A stretch of DNA of 64,000 nt, taken from contig JAVHKY010000001.1 of NCBI GenBank assembly GCA_035079385.1, forward strand, positions 5,085,501 to 5,149,500, read 5' to 3'. The notes beneath the pieces are model-generated. The model made no database searches. It was not told the DNA's origin and saw nothing but the letters and a program-made list of their open reading frames with translations. The position numbers and the translations under genes are program-made. How positions within the stretch are numbered: position 1 is the first letter of the stretch; every line of letters begins with the position of its first letter. The DNA is from Aspidiotus rigidus. Taxonomy: Eukaryota; Arthropoda; Insecta; Hemiptera; Diaspididae. Shown in pieces: positions 37,966 through 64,000 of the stretch.

Positions 37966-38921
37966 TGACGAGTTTTATTTTTGGTGACGTCGAGCAGCAT
38001 TATGGTTTATTGATAAACGTCGATTTTATTACGACTTCGATAAGATTAATTCCGAATGTTAATTGACATTTTGTTAGAAAACTTGACGAATTGTTTGGTT
38101 CTAGTGACTCCTCGAACATCGTTAGCCAGAGTGATTTTTTAATCAGCTGGTTACTGTCTGACTGTGATCATATTTTTTTTTTTTTTGTTTCTCGTGTGTA
38201 AAAATTATTCAAATATATTGTTGTGTTACTTTTGAATACATTGGTGCTAAATACTTGAGAGGGTGATTGCCTAATCTGCACCCTCAAATTTTTATTGTGA
38301 GTTATAAGTAACTTGTTGAAAACTATAAATTTCGGCGAATAATTTCCTTGACTATTCCGTCATTATTTCTATGAGGTGTTAGGGTACCAACGGTGTGGAT
38401 CTATTCATTTGGTGGGTTGACTATGTATCAAGAATTTAAATTTAAATCTAGAACTCTTACTCTTAAAAATATGTACTTTGCGTCCTAGGCTAGAATCCAT
38501 TTTTCTCACAGGATTTGAAGTAAGCTCTAAATTTAATATCATTACACTCACCAAGTTCCACCCCTCAAAAATTAATGCCGATCGTATTTTCATTGATTCA
38601 AGAGACATTGTTTTATTTTTCAACTTTAACTGCAATTCCAAGTGTTCTTAAAACAAGTATGTAATGGTTCTCTCTTCAAGTTTCTCGTACTCCTCCAGAA
38701 TAAACTTTTAACCTTGTTATTTTTGCAAATGTTTATTCACATAATTATTGGTGCGGTAAAACAAAAACACGAGTGTATTTCGTATACAATACTTACAAAA
38801 AGCTGTGATACTATTTACAGATAAAATTTCACTCAAATGGAAGAATAAAATTAAAAATTTACAGTAAAGGAATTTGGAGAATTATTTGGAAGAATAGCAA
38901 TAATTTACTCCGATACGTTTT
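37966..38921. other. Convergent 3' flanks of PIGG and MASTL with poly(A) signals on both strands
   Basis: No gene lies between the PIGG stop (37965) and the MASTL stop (38922). Candidate AATAAA signals for PIGG are at 38699-38704 and 38844-38849 on the + strand. Candidates for MASTL (TTTATT read on +) are at 38732-38737 and 38612-38617. If the first signals found are used, the two 3' UTRs would overlap or nearly touch between about 38.6 and 38.9 kb. Confidence 0.5.
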
Positions 38922-43216
<4,295 letters not shown>

Positions 43217-43790
43217 GACGTTATTTATTATTAATATTGATCAGCAATACATTTGTACGATCAGAAATCTTCGCAACGACTTCATCATGAACAAGAACAC
43301 CAAATTGTTAACTGAAACACTTTTCCAGACATTGAACTGTCATCCAGCTGTCATCTTAAATCTCGTTCAGACGATACACACGGCGTTCGAACCGTCGAAC
43401 GCTGCCGCTCAAAAACATTCAACGGTTTTTGTGATAAAAAACAACAACAACCAGAATGATACCAAACGAACGCTTCTACGAAACGAACGACTTGCTTGAT
43501 TGTTGATTCAAGCATTTCGTTCTCGAATGATCCTTAAAATGAGAAACAAAATTCACTATCCATGTCTTCAAAGTCCATCGTCTAACCATTCTCTTCTTTA
43601 TCACTATTTTAAATTCATGTTCGTCGAAGTTGAAACTTGCAGACTCGTACCTAACGGTAAATGGAACGGTACTGCTTATGGAGATACTACATAAACTCGT
43701 TTGTAATTATTTAATAATATCGTGCGCCCATCAAAATTATTTTTACTTTATGTTCGATTGTATTCGTTTTCGTTTTTCTTGTCTATTGTC
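43217..43790. promoter_or_regulatory. Shared intergenic region between divergent MASTL and myosin III starts
   Basis: The 574 bp between the two start codons must hold both 5' UTRs and both core promoters, or at least their proximal parts, unless upstream non-coding exons exist. I see no clear TATA box. A small inverted repeat (TGCTTGA/TCAAGCA) sits near 43491-43514. Open frames that run through it in the + direction have no recognisable content. The bidirectional-promoter reading is inference from gene spacing. Confidence 0.45.
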
Positions 43791-54713
<10,923 letters not shown>

Positions 54714-56990
54714 ATTTGTCGTTGCTGAAGAAATTGTCTCTTAGAAGTCCTTTCGCTTCAGTCGAAAAAATTCGGTTGAAATCAACATACTGTGCTAAAG
54801 TTTCTAAGAATATTTGAAATTACCAAGAAACCTGAAATGATAGGTATTTCAATATCTTTTTTTTTTTCACAATTTTTACATTATTAGTTTTCATGTAGTG
54901 ATAATTCCCAAACATTCCATCATAGAGAGCAAAGGTTGACCAATTCTAAGCACTGATGTTTATCAACCACATAAAAAACCTTGTAACATGCAATTTGTTA
55001 CCCTAAACGACAGAAAACTTTCAAAGAAGACTACTCAATGAGTATTCTTGTAAAATATATCTAAGTTTATTTTTATTTATTCTTTCTTTTCAATCAAAAA
55101 CTATTTTTAATTCCAGTTTTAATTGCCTATTCAACCTTACGTATATTCTATAGTAATTATATCTGACGGTTTTTCTTCAGTAATAAGAAAAAAAATGAAA
55201 AAAAAATCAGCATCCTTATTAGAGACTCATTTATAAAAAATACAATTTTTTGAAATAGAGGTCTCTATGAATTTATGTAAAGTTCGCTGGATATAGGACG
55301 ATCTTCTTTTGGTGCTTTGCTTCAATATGTAAATTTGTACGATATAAAAATCTAACTACAATTTTTGAGTTGGATTTAATGACACAGACTGTGATACTTC
55401 TGCAATTTCGAAATTATTTGTAATTATATTGTATTAATTTAAGAGTGGTAGGCTATATTATTATTAGTATTACTTACTTTTAATAACTTGTTGTTATCGT
55501 CTTCACTTTCATACCCTTGTTTTCTTGAGACGAATGTACTTTTGTTTCAAAACTTTCCGTTTCTTTGGAGAGTAATCGTTTTTCTAACGAACTGTTTATT
55601 ATCTTCCATTTCTAGATCATATCAAAATTGAAAAAATATTTATCGTCAAGTTCTAGTCTTACTTTGTTTTGTTTGAAAATTTAAGCTGCCATCCCTGTTT
55701 AGGAGCCCCGCAAATTGATATTTATTTAGTATTAAAATTTTTAGAAATAACTTAGATTGATTTTCATCATTACTGTGTTGCCAACGCTATGCCTTCGAAT
55801 AGGATATTTAATGACCTCTAACTAGAGTGGTATGTACTCCTTAAAATCATCAATATTGTCTAGAATTGAAAATATGATTCAAATTATTGTTCTCATATTC
55901 ATTTTATTCTGTGCGCATTCAAAAATACTCTCACGTTTCTTCTCCGTTTCTTATTCATTCCTCAAATTCTTCTTTGTTCATATCTTTTTATTATTTTTCT
56001 AATTCTTTCCTCTTGACGTAATTTATTCCTGCCTATCTTTTAACTTGCATAAGTCTTCCGAATGAATCCTTATCAGTTTTATTTGTCAATAAAATCGAAA
56101 CCTGTGATGTTTTCGTAAATTTTCTTCTTTGGTCGAGAATTAGTGCCTTCATTTCATTGAATAAGTATCTCCACTTATAAATGGAGAAAAGAAGCACGAG
56201 TTCAACTATTTTAGAGTAGAAGAAATTGACTGTATTTTTCTTTGAAATTCGTCATCGTTCATCGCTGTGTTTGTAAAAGGGACCAATAGTTCACTCTGTT
56301 GTCAGATACAGGCTTTGTACGTAGGTATTCAATCGTACTTTGCCGTTTTCTTGATAGCATTTATGATTGTATTATTGTATTTAAAATAAAAAAACCGTCC
56401 TATCTTTTTCTTTATGAATTCTAATGAAGATTTTAAAATGAAATAAAAAGTTCACTTTTCAATCAGTTTTTGTTTTCCATAATACTTATTAGTGTACTTA
56501 GTTGTTGAGTTTCTAAGTCGAGCTATAGAACGAATACAAGTAAAGGTTCCAAATTCTTTAGTCATTACCTATATTAATGAAAATAAGATTCTACTGTATG
56601 ATAGTTGAAAAACATTTTTCTTTCTGTTATTGTTTAATAAATATGTTATTTCTTGATTCATTTTAATATGAGTAGTTTTCAATACAGTCTACATGAGATC
56701 CAATCAACGGAAATAGAGCACGCGGTCTATTGTCATTACTTCTGCGTCAAAAGACGAGACTCGAATGCCCACGTGGACCGCATATTGAAAGTAACATTGC
56801 CTCATTTTCCTTTGAGTACCTAGTGCTTAATTATCTATCTGCAATATTTAAATTCATCGAAGGAGCATGAGTACCACACAGATATTTCTTAGGTCATTCT
56901 CTATCCTTGATGTTGGATCTTAACTTTAAACCGTGGTACCTGCTGTTGAGCTGCAAGGTTTAGGCCGAGGGCTGCTATCTTTCACTCTGT
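54714..56990 (+). other. Likely myosin III 3' UTR and downstream flank
   Basis: AT-rich and free of recognisable coding sequence or obvious repeats. Candidate AATAAA signals occur at about 56088-56093, near 56386 and 56441, and near 56634. The lack of transposon debris, unlike both flanks, is compatible with a long 3' UTR, but nothing fixes its end. Confidence 0.35.
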
Positions 56991-57154
56991 TGAAGTGTTG
57001 ATGGCTACTTCTTGTTTCCCATTTTGCGTTGACAAAAGTGAACATGGAGTTACTCCCTTTACGCCGCTTCTCACGCCAACTCCCCCATATGGACCACCAC
57101 CTTCAACCACGCCTTCAAGACTAATAAGAAACTACTATCCTATCCTACGTAGGA

Positions 57155-57270
57155 TAAATAGTCAAAGATCGATAGTTTTCCAGTTACCAATACTATAGGT
57201 AGTATCGATAGCTCAGCAGGAAAACTATCGGTAGTATCGATAGTACTACCGATAATGCCCAACACTAGTA
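57155..57270. repeat. ATCGATAG palindrome cluster with CCCAACACTA end
   Basis: GATCGATAGTTTTCC, GGTAGTATCGATAGCTC, AAAACTATCGGTAGTATCGA and CGATAATGCCCAACACTA follow each other. It shares its words with the 7.1-7.8 kb cluster and abuts the 263-bp foldback. Probably the terminal part of a DNA transposon. Confidence 0.4.
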
Positions 57271-57288
57271 TGCCTATGCCCAACCTTC

Positions 57289-57551
57289 GACCATACAACA
57301 GATAGACCGAGCATAGTAATGAATCTTTGAACGGAGAACATGATAAGAATACACATAAGAAAATAAGGGGGACTGGACCTTGTTTACAAGTTTGATGAGC
57401 GGCGCGGGTGTACGGTGCGTTTCACTGCTCCGCGCGTTCACCCGCGTTGCCTTCATTGAGGTCCAGTCCCCCTTATTTTCTTATCATGTCTTCCGTTCAA
57501 CGCGTTGTACACGCTTATATGGCCGATGCTCGGTCTATCTGTTGTATGGTC
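57289..57551. repeat. 263-bp foldback element
   Basis: Outer arms 57289-57314 and 57526-57551 are perfect 26-bp inverted repeats (GACCATACAACAGATAGACC...). Inner arms 57356-57380 and 57459-57483 are a second perfect 25-bp pair (TAAGAAAATAAGGGGGACTG...). The central 78 bp is GC- and CpG-rich and folds again (CGCGGGTG/CACCCGCG). Direct copies of GCCCAACACTA lie outside both ends (about 57257 and 57557). It resembles a foldback MITE; the superfamily is not clear. Confidence 0.75.
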
Positions 57552-57844
57552 TAAGTGCCCAACACTAAAGAGGACCGTCGCCTTATTCGGGCCCTACAAC
57601 CGCTAGGTTCGCTGTAGTCGCAAAAATGGAACTGGGGTGAAGGAAAAAATTGCATTTGTCTCAATGTAATTTCAATTTGAAATATCTTTGGAAAGAAGCA
57701 ATTTTTTGAAAAAATTGAAAGAACTAAATTTGCTGATCATAAAATTGCCTTTCAAATGAAATTATCAGTTTTGAAATACATTGAAATTTTATGAAAACAG
57801 TTACTACCCGCTCACCTCGATACCCGCAATGTCTATTATGTACC

Positions 57845-58017
57845 TAAGGCGCTAGAGGTATTCTCAAGAATGTAAACAAACACGTGATGTGGTGGTAAAT
57901 TTTAGTGAAGCGGTGCGACTTATTAATGTGATTTCGCATTAAGTTGCACCGCTTCACTAAAATTTACCACCACATCACGTGTTTGTTTACATTCTTGAGA
58001 ATACCTCTAGCGCCTTA
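57845..58017. repeat. Near-perfect 78-bp-arm hairpin
   Basis: Arms 57845-57922 and 57940-58017 are reverse complements over 78 bp, with one mismatch that I can see, around a 17-bp loop (57923-57939). The arms contain CACGTG and AAGCGGTGC. Flanks TGTACC and TGTACCC are similar on both sides. Such symmetry suggests either a very young foldback element or an expressed long hairpin RNA precursor. I cannot tell which from sequence. Confidence 0.85.
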
Positions 58018-58195
58018 ATGTACCCGGTTGCGTTATCAGCGAAGCTAGCGCTGTTGGGCCCGAATTGGTGAAGTCAAAGAAGGAGCAGTTCCAGGACTCA
58101 GGAGGTTTCAGAAGAGGTATTTTGTTGAAGGTGGTGTAAACCACCTTTCTCCTTTACCATGCTCACATGTCGCTGTTTCCGTCCTGACTCCTGAC

Positions 58196-58242
58196 ATTGA
58201 CTATATATTACTTCGGGTTACGAAGTAATATAAATAGTCAAT
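58196..58242. repeat. Short inverted repeat
   Basis: CATTGACTATATATTACTTCG pairs with CGAAGTAATATAAATAGTCAATG around a GGTTA loop, with one internal length difference. It lies between the two larger hairpins at 57.9 and 58.3 kb. Confidence 0.6.
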
Positions 58243-58295
58243 GCTCCTGAGTACGAACGGATAAACCTTGTTCCAAGTTTCCAACTATTATCAAT

Positions 58296-58384
58296 TAAGA
58301 TCTTTAGTTCAAGCAAGCACAATGGTTGAGAAAACTTTTGGAAAACGTCTCAACCATTCTACATACTTTGTACGAAAGATCTTA
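58296..58384. ncRNA. miRNA-precursor-like hairpin (candidate)
   Basis: An 89-nt imperfect hairpin. The basal stem TAAGATCTTT pairs with AAAGATCTTA, the apical stem AATGGTTGAGA pairs with TCTCAACCATT, and the middle is mispaired. The loop is about 16 nt (58332-58347). Size and shape fit an animal pre-miRNA, but it sits among other inverted repeats in the same kilobase, so a transposon origin is at least as likely. Confidence 0.3.
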
Positions 58385-58389
58385 GGTAG

Positions 58390-60206
58390 GTACTTTACTT
58401 AAAAAGTTAAAAACTTATACAACTGCTTCAACTTTTCGTCCTGAAGACAACGCTAGCGCGCCGGCGGCGTGAAAAGTCCGGTTTCCCTGTTCCTGTCAGG
58501 TGCTGCTATTTTTCCCTCTTCCCTTCAAAATCGTTCGACGATAGTATCATTATTCGTTCTATCTTATCTCTCATCCTATTGGTTATCCCTGGGTTATCCG
58601 GAGAGAAGAATGGTTTTCATTGTACTGAATTTTCTCTGATAAGTTACATCTGTCTCCTTGGTTTGTGGAAAGTTTATTCAGAGTTTCAGTGAAAGTATTT
58701 GCGGTCCCAACCTGGTAGATCGCCTTATGGCGATAACCGGTTCGAATATTATAGGTAGTGATTCTGACTTATCTCCGCGTTTTTGGATCTGACTCGCGTC
58801 TCTGAGGTTAGCCTGTCACCAATATCACCTACGAATTCGGGAAAGTTAAATGACAAGTGAAATTCAATTAGGTATGACTAATGTGAGCACTGATTTGACA
58901 TGGAAAGTTCTACATATATTCGTACCAATAGACTTCCTAATATCGTGGCGCCAAGTAATCGTCTTCTATATAATAGTGAACGAGACCAAAGAGGTAGATT
59001 TTTCTTTGGCGCCACGACCAGTGTTCATATGGTTCATCGTCGAACTTACTGTGAACACTATCTAAGTTGCTTGAATTTTGGTAGGAAAGCTATATCCAGG
59101 ATTCTTGACCACCTATGAAACTCTATCGAAGCTAGAAAATCGGATGGAGATCTTTGGTAAGTACCGTACAGTTCCTATTAATATAAGCCTCTTTCACACT
59201 TGGCGTTTGTTTACATTTTTCTTATCATACACGTAGTCATATTATCAAAATGAGGAAATTCAGATTGAAAAATTGACAAAAATTTTTGGAAGTTTTGGAC
59301 GAATTTTTATTTTTGCTTCTTTTTGGGATGGTAAAATGTAAATATAATCCACAAAATTACAAAAATTATATGAAAATAAAAAGTTGAATTTTTGTTTGAC
59401 TACGAGTTTGATAACAAATCAGGCAAACGCTTATATTATCCGCATTAAGAACCCGAAGTGTAAAAGGCTTATAGGTATCATTATCGTCCTGCAAATTTTA
59501 TTTTTAGAATGTATTTTGTAGCTGTATTTTTATGTTGTTTTTGTCTTCACATGAAACATGAAACCTGATTATTTACATTTTCGTGTGCGTATTGATTGCG
59601 CCTGCGCGCATGTTCGAATGATGTATAGAACCTTATCAACGAATAGGTACCATAGTCTGAAAAGCGAAGATGCATGGGGAGGCCTTCGTTCGATACTTTT
59701 CAGTTCAAGAATGTCCATTTGAATGAACGTTTGATTTTGATCGTTCAATGATTGACTGAGTTATATAACAAATTATTTTTACTACATACTAGTACGTGGA
59801 CTCAGATTACGAATTATTATACTTCAGTTTTGCCCATGCTTTGTCTTTTGTGATTGAGAAGTGTTGTCTTTGAAAAGTATCTTACGAGAATTGAGAGAGA
59901 AAGCGGAATGAAAATTCTGGTATTTTTTACCTACTGCGTGAACTCGCCTTGAAATATAGGCTATAGGATCAGTAAAGTGAGATACTTTTATCAGTTTTGA
60001 TAGAGTTCGCTCACTTTCAAAGATGGAGTTGTATTTTTTTTTGATTCACTTCTTCATTCACCTAGGTACGAAAAAAAGCATTCAATACTATTCTTTCGAT
60101 CATCAGAATTATTCCTATTAAGTTGTTTATATTTTATCGATAGATTAAATCTTAACCACCTATAGTCACAGAGGTAACTACAAATACAATATGGTATAAC
60201 TACGTA
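58390..60206. other. No gene recognised
   Basis: Short CpG-containing patch at 58450-58480 (CGCTAGCGCGCCGGCGGCG), then AT-rich DNA. Two overlapping 71-72-codon frames at 58850-59118 have no motif. Confidence 0.3.
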
Positions 60207-60214
60207 GATAATAA

Positions 60215-60398
60215 CAGTGGCGGATTAAGCCTTCTGCCGCTTCGAAGCACCTTCCAATGTGCCGCTCCCGTAAAGTAAATTTTTTCAATTTTCTATTCTT
60301 CACACGTAATTCATCGCATTTTTCGTTCGATTTGCCGCCCCCAACAATTTGCCGCTGGAAGCACGTACTTCCTGTGCTTCTAGGGTAATCTGCCACTG
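60215..60398. mobile_element. hAT-type MITE with perfect 8-bp target duplication
   Basis: A 184-bp element flanked by identical 8-bp direct repeats GATAATAA (60207-60214 and 60399-60406). Termini are CAGTGGCGGATTA and, reverse-complemented from the right end, CAGTGGCAGATTA, a short imperfect inverted repeat beginning CAGTG as in hAT elements. Two GCCGC-rich blocks occur inside. There is no coding capacity. The 8-bp duplication is the strongest evidence and suggests a fairly recent insertion. Confidence 0.85.
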
Positions 60399-60406
60399 GA
60401 TAATAA

Positions 60407-62500
60407 CTTACTCTATGCCCTACACGAAGAGTCATATATGGTATCCATTTGCAGCCGGTTCGAGTTCATTTGAGATAACACAAATATATAGTTGAAAAAA
60501 AACTGATGACAGTATACTTATACCCCATATACAAGAGCAAATCCGTTTCTGAGATTGCTCGTGTAACACCACTGATCATTTAGTTTTGGCCAGAGGACCT
60601 CGAGAGGAGATTATTCACGTGAGATTGGTCAAGATCGTATGATACTTGGTAGAAACAAGAGTTTGTAGTTTTTGTCTAACGCCTCCAATTGGAATAAATC
60701 CCTTTAATGTCGTGCTACTAGTCGGTGGATCTTGTCGTGGCATTTGTCGAAGTCTTCCAAATTTGACCCAACCAGGTTGTCTTCGTGTTAATGTGTGTGT
60801 TTGAGTTCGCACACAGTGTTCGTCATACGTGTGATGCGGGTGCGCGCGGTGACATGAAGTAAATCTTCCGGCTGCACAAAAACTAGTGCGAATAAAGAAG
60901 AGGAAGAAGACAATGAAGTAGCTCAGGGTGAGACACTATATAACCTTGGGACTTCATAGATGTCAACCTTCGCAATACTTCTACACTAGGGAGCCCCGCG
61001 CCGGCCCTCCTGAGATCACTCAGCAGTAAAGTGATGAAGTATAGCAGTAATAAGTAGAATGAAGAGTTAATCGTGTATGACACATTGAATTGTGTACCAC
61101 TCCGTAATTGAAAATCACAAAATTCATATTGAGCATATTGATATCGCAGCACCTGCTGCGCTTCCTTTAAAAGTACTCTTTATAAGAACCAAGCAGAGAG
61201 GAGCGAGTGATAAGAATCCAATTATTGTGAGCGAAAAAAAATACTTCAGCCGAAGAGGTAAAAAAGAAAAAACAGATCGACTTGAAGAGTTCCTTTTCAT
61301 TTTGAAATCAATAATACGATATGGTACTGAAAGAACATTCACAACATTCGGAATACATCGTTCACCTCAGATGAATGTAGGAAAAAATTGTTATAAGCTT
61401 GAGGGTGTTCCGGAAAAATGGTAAGCTTTATTTTTAAAACAGGAAACCGGTTTTATTTGAAAAAATTGTATGCCGCTCTTCTGGCAAATTGTTTCAGAGG
61501 GAGGCGAGAGTTCTGATCTATTTTCGAGACTATAGGAAAAGTGATACAAAATCCAAATATGTATCAGGAGAAAAAATTGGAAAAATTTAGGCCACAAACA
61601 TCTAGATCAGGAGGGGATGTGGAGAAATTTCAAGCATCTAGATATTATAAGTCCAGAGGGAAGCAGCGGAGATTAAAAGAATTTCAAATTTCAGTTTCTG
61701 TTCATTTTATTCATCCTTTCATATCTTGTCACGTTCTTTTACAGCTCTATTCCACTCGTTTCATGTTTTCTTCTTTACTGTTCTTATGCCTTTTTTTAAT
61801 GTTTTGCCATGTTTTTTTACAGCTTTATCCAACTCTTCTGATGTTCATTTGTTTACTATTCTAACGTTCCTTTTTAATGTTGCAAAAAAATCCACCCGAT
61901 TTTTTTTTTCGCGCATTAGCAGAAAGTTATCATTCTCTTTTCTTTTTTTCTGTGATATTTTTGACTCTTTTTTATATCCAACTTGTATTATGTAATACTG
62001 AGATTTGTGAAGTGGAAAGAACCATCAAAGTAAATCCCTTCCAAATCCCTGCGATCAACCCGCTGAATTTTTGCGCAGATATTCGTGCTCGACTCCTATT
62101 CAAAATTTTTAATGAAGTTGCGTACGTATATCTCTGACATCATTTAACGTCTTTAAACATATTTTTATTGCTCTGATGGTATCTACCGACATACCCTTAC
62201 TCGTCCTCAGTTACACAATCATGAAACTATACCCGATGAAAAACAATGCCTATAAAATGTGAAAATTTTAAACCACGCAAAAACGTGGAACATTGATATT
62301 CTTAAAAACGGTACGTTGCGTACCAGCCACGTTCATACAAAATTAAAGTATTACTAGATGGACAGTGCCATTGTAAAGAGTGAAAAAAAAAGTCTAGCTC
62401 CCTCGTACTCGTATTTTCAACCACGAACTTATAGGTAGGTGGTGAAAAAAATTTTCACACCGTCGACGTCATCGGTGACTCGTTATTCCTTTAGTACTGG
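60407..62500. other. No gene recognised; transposon debris
   Basis: A GGAAACCGGTTTTATTTG motif at about 61442 and GGAAAAATTTAGGCCACAAA near 61578 look like a decayed copy of the composite repeat family. A minus-strand 65-codon frame at 60615-60812 (PTSSTTLKGFIPIGGVRQKL) has no family I recognise. Open frames at 61092-61424 and 61541-61864 are likewise unassigned. Confidence 0.3.
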
Positions 62501-62831
62501 TACGAAAAGGAACGACGCGCGTCTTTAATAATTTTTTCTTACTCGTCTCGTTCGGGGTCAACGGTAGACGTAGTCAGGGTTTATGTAGTAATTCAATGGT
62601 GCGAACGCGTTATGCAAACTCGTCGGCTAAGCACAATGATGTGGAAGTAAATCTTCAATGATTCTCAGGTGACTTCGTGATTGCAATCATGTTCGTGTCT
62701 TAGGCCATTGGTCGGGGCAGCGGCGACGAGTAATCGTCGTCCTAATCGTCATGCTGAGAAACGAGCGCTAACAACGGTATCGTCGAAAAGTAAAGGCTAT
62801 CGCTGCTGCTGCAGCTACCGCTGCCGCGTTC

Positions 62832-62869
62832 ATGTCTCACAGTCGTCGCAATTCCAACTTCGTCATCAG
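62832..62869 (+). CDS. Candidate first coding exon of a gene leaving the window on the right
   Basis: ATG at 62832 opens MSHSRRNSNFVI and a donor AG|GTGTGT follows at 62869. An in-frame stop about 90 nt upstream makes this the first ATG in its frame. The surrounding 62.5-62.9 kb is CpG-rich (ACGAGTAATCGTCGTCC, GCTGCTGCTGCAGC) and free of repeats, unlike the rest of the intergenic DNA, which fits a promoter and 5' UTR. I find no continuing exon before 64000. Recognition rests on composition and a splice site only. Confidence 0.25.
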
Positions 62870-64000
62870 GTGTGTGCTAATTTAGTACCTAGAATTTTCT
62901 TTCTCCATTCTTTCTTCTCCCCCTTCCATTTACTCGGCGAAGCTTTAATTGAAATCTCACGAAATTGTCGCCGTTCAGACTTGGCCGTAGATCTAAACGC
63001 TCTATATCTCGTTCGAAGTAAGCTACCTACCTTTAACGCTGCCGAATAGAACAATTCGAGTAAATACCGACGAGCATAAAGTTGTCATTCCGTATTTAGA
63101 GCCAAGTAAAAGTTATTGATTCTACACGGTTAACGTGTCACTTTCATTAAGACTTACGATTTGAAAAGACGTAAATAGTAAAGGCGGTAAAAAGCAATAT
63201 GGTTTCGCGATTATGATCGATTCAACTTAGCTGGTGACACGAATTCCTTTTAGAACGTTTTTATTAACCTGCAAAGATAATTTTCTTCTCAAACGATAGA
63301 CCGGTGAAAGGCCCAAAGGCGTCTTCGTGTAACGTGTACCGTTTATTCGTAGTACTAGTGTCGGTACCTATTCTATCTCGGGGGCGCCTATAAAAAGCTG
63401 ATTTCTTATTTCCTTCGTTCCATCACTCTTTTTGTAATCTCCAGTGACGTATATTCGTTTAGCGCAACGGATAGGTTATAGAATGCTGTCTCTACGAAGT
63501 AACAAAATATCTATTTTTATTCTTGCAATACACCTGAGTATTTGAAAAGAATTGATTAGATCAATGTTGAATAATGATATGCATCGAAGAATAATAATTT
63601 CACACAGGATGAATTCTTTCCTTTTCGTGGTATAAAAACCGTTAGCCCGCCTCTTCATCGCTCATTGTAGACATGTAATAGAAGTTTGAACTTGTGAATT
63701 TTTAATACATCTCCGTGAGAGGGGAGAGGAGTCTCGTACCGAGTAAGATCACGTCTTTAGTTCTAAGGGGTGAGTGTAAAATATTTAGCCGAAAAATTCC
63801 AAGAACGGAAATTAATGTCTAATTATACCGACCATTCTGATTTCTACAGGCATTAAGAGACGAGAAACGAATACACCTACTTTGTTTGTTGATACATCCT
63901 GCCGTACTCGGTATGATCCGTGTTAGACAGATAGGCTCATAAAATTTCTTGGTTGCGACTCCAAGTTATGCAAGGGGGAGTAGCTTCTGACCTATTCTAT
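62870..64000 (+). other. Right edge, possible first intron of an off-window gene
   Basis: Repeat-poor sequence with frequent CpG and TCG/CGA words. No further exon recognised. If the candidate exon at 62832-62869 is real, this is its first intron. Confidence 0.25.

Noticed and set aside
43722..43790. Upstream in-frame ATG for myosin III
   Set aside because: It would add 23 hydrophobic residues before a cytosolic kinase-motor; the family normally begins shortly before LPDPTDK, so 43791 is preferred.
58690..58750. tRNA-like text (GGTTCGAATAT, possible B box)
   Set aside because: The putative anticodon arm has only a 4-nt loop and no acceptor stem closes, so it is not a tRNA gene; at most a SINE trace.

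Overview
This is eukaryotic nuclear DNA: AT-rich, with short exons split by GT-AG introns, simple-sequence tracts and a dense load of decayed transposons. The gene content (an arthropod NINAC-type class III myosin, an insect-like Greatwall kinase) and short CCTAA/TTAGG runs point to an arthropod, most likely an insect. Many transposon remnants and minisatellites fit a repeat-rich insect genome. I cannot name the species from sequence alone.

Layout. From 1 to about 33 kb I find no convincing host gene. This part holds a dispersed repeat family with inverted termini and an internal 45-bp minisatellite (copies near 11.1-11.7, 12.0-13.2, 24.0-24.6 and 26.1-26.5 kb, with decayed pieces elsewhere). 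It also holds a 1.5-kb piggyBac-like non-autonomous element with TTAA duplications (16.6-18.1 kb), a minisatellite carrying telomere-like CCTAACCTAACC blocks (18.9-19.9 kb), decayed non-LTR retrotransposon pieces (14.4, 20.3-21.2, 24.6 kb, all minus strand) and a Penelope-like GIY-YIG remnant (32.3-32.5 kb).

From 33.6 to 54.7 kb lie three complete genes that I could splice in frame from start to stop. PIGG (GPI ethanolamine phosphate transferase 2, + strand, 13 exons, 878 aa) is tail-to-tail with MASTL/Greatwall (- strand, 14 exons, 627 aa). MASTL is head-to-head with a class III myosin (NINAC/MYO3 type, + strand, 22 exons, 1285 aa), with only 574 bp between the two start codons. The three proteins serve unrelated jobs: GPI-anchor synthesis in the ER, mitotic PP2A-B55 control, and an actin motor with its own kinase. 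Their adjacency therefore says nothing about shared function. The myosin introns contain a 27-bp minisatellite and a pogo/Tigger-like transposon.

From 54.7 to 64 kb there is a likely myosin 3' UTR, then a striking cluster of inverted repeats at 57.2-58.4 kb (a 263-bp foldback, a near-perfect 78-bp-arm hairpin, a miRNA-precursor-like hairpin), a hAT-type MITE with a perfect 8-bp duplication (60.2 kb), and a CpG-richer, repeat-poor right edge that may be the 5' end of a gene running out of the window.

All exon coordinates were worked out by eye from reading frame, splice consensus and remembered family motifs. No alignment or expression data were available.
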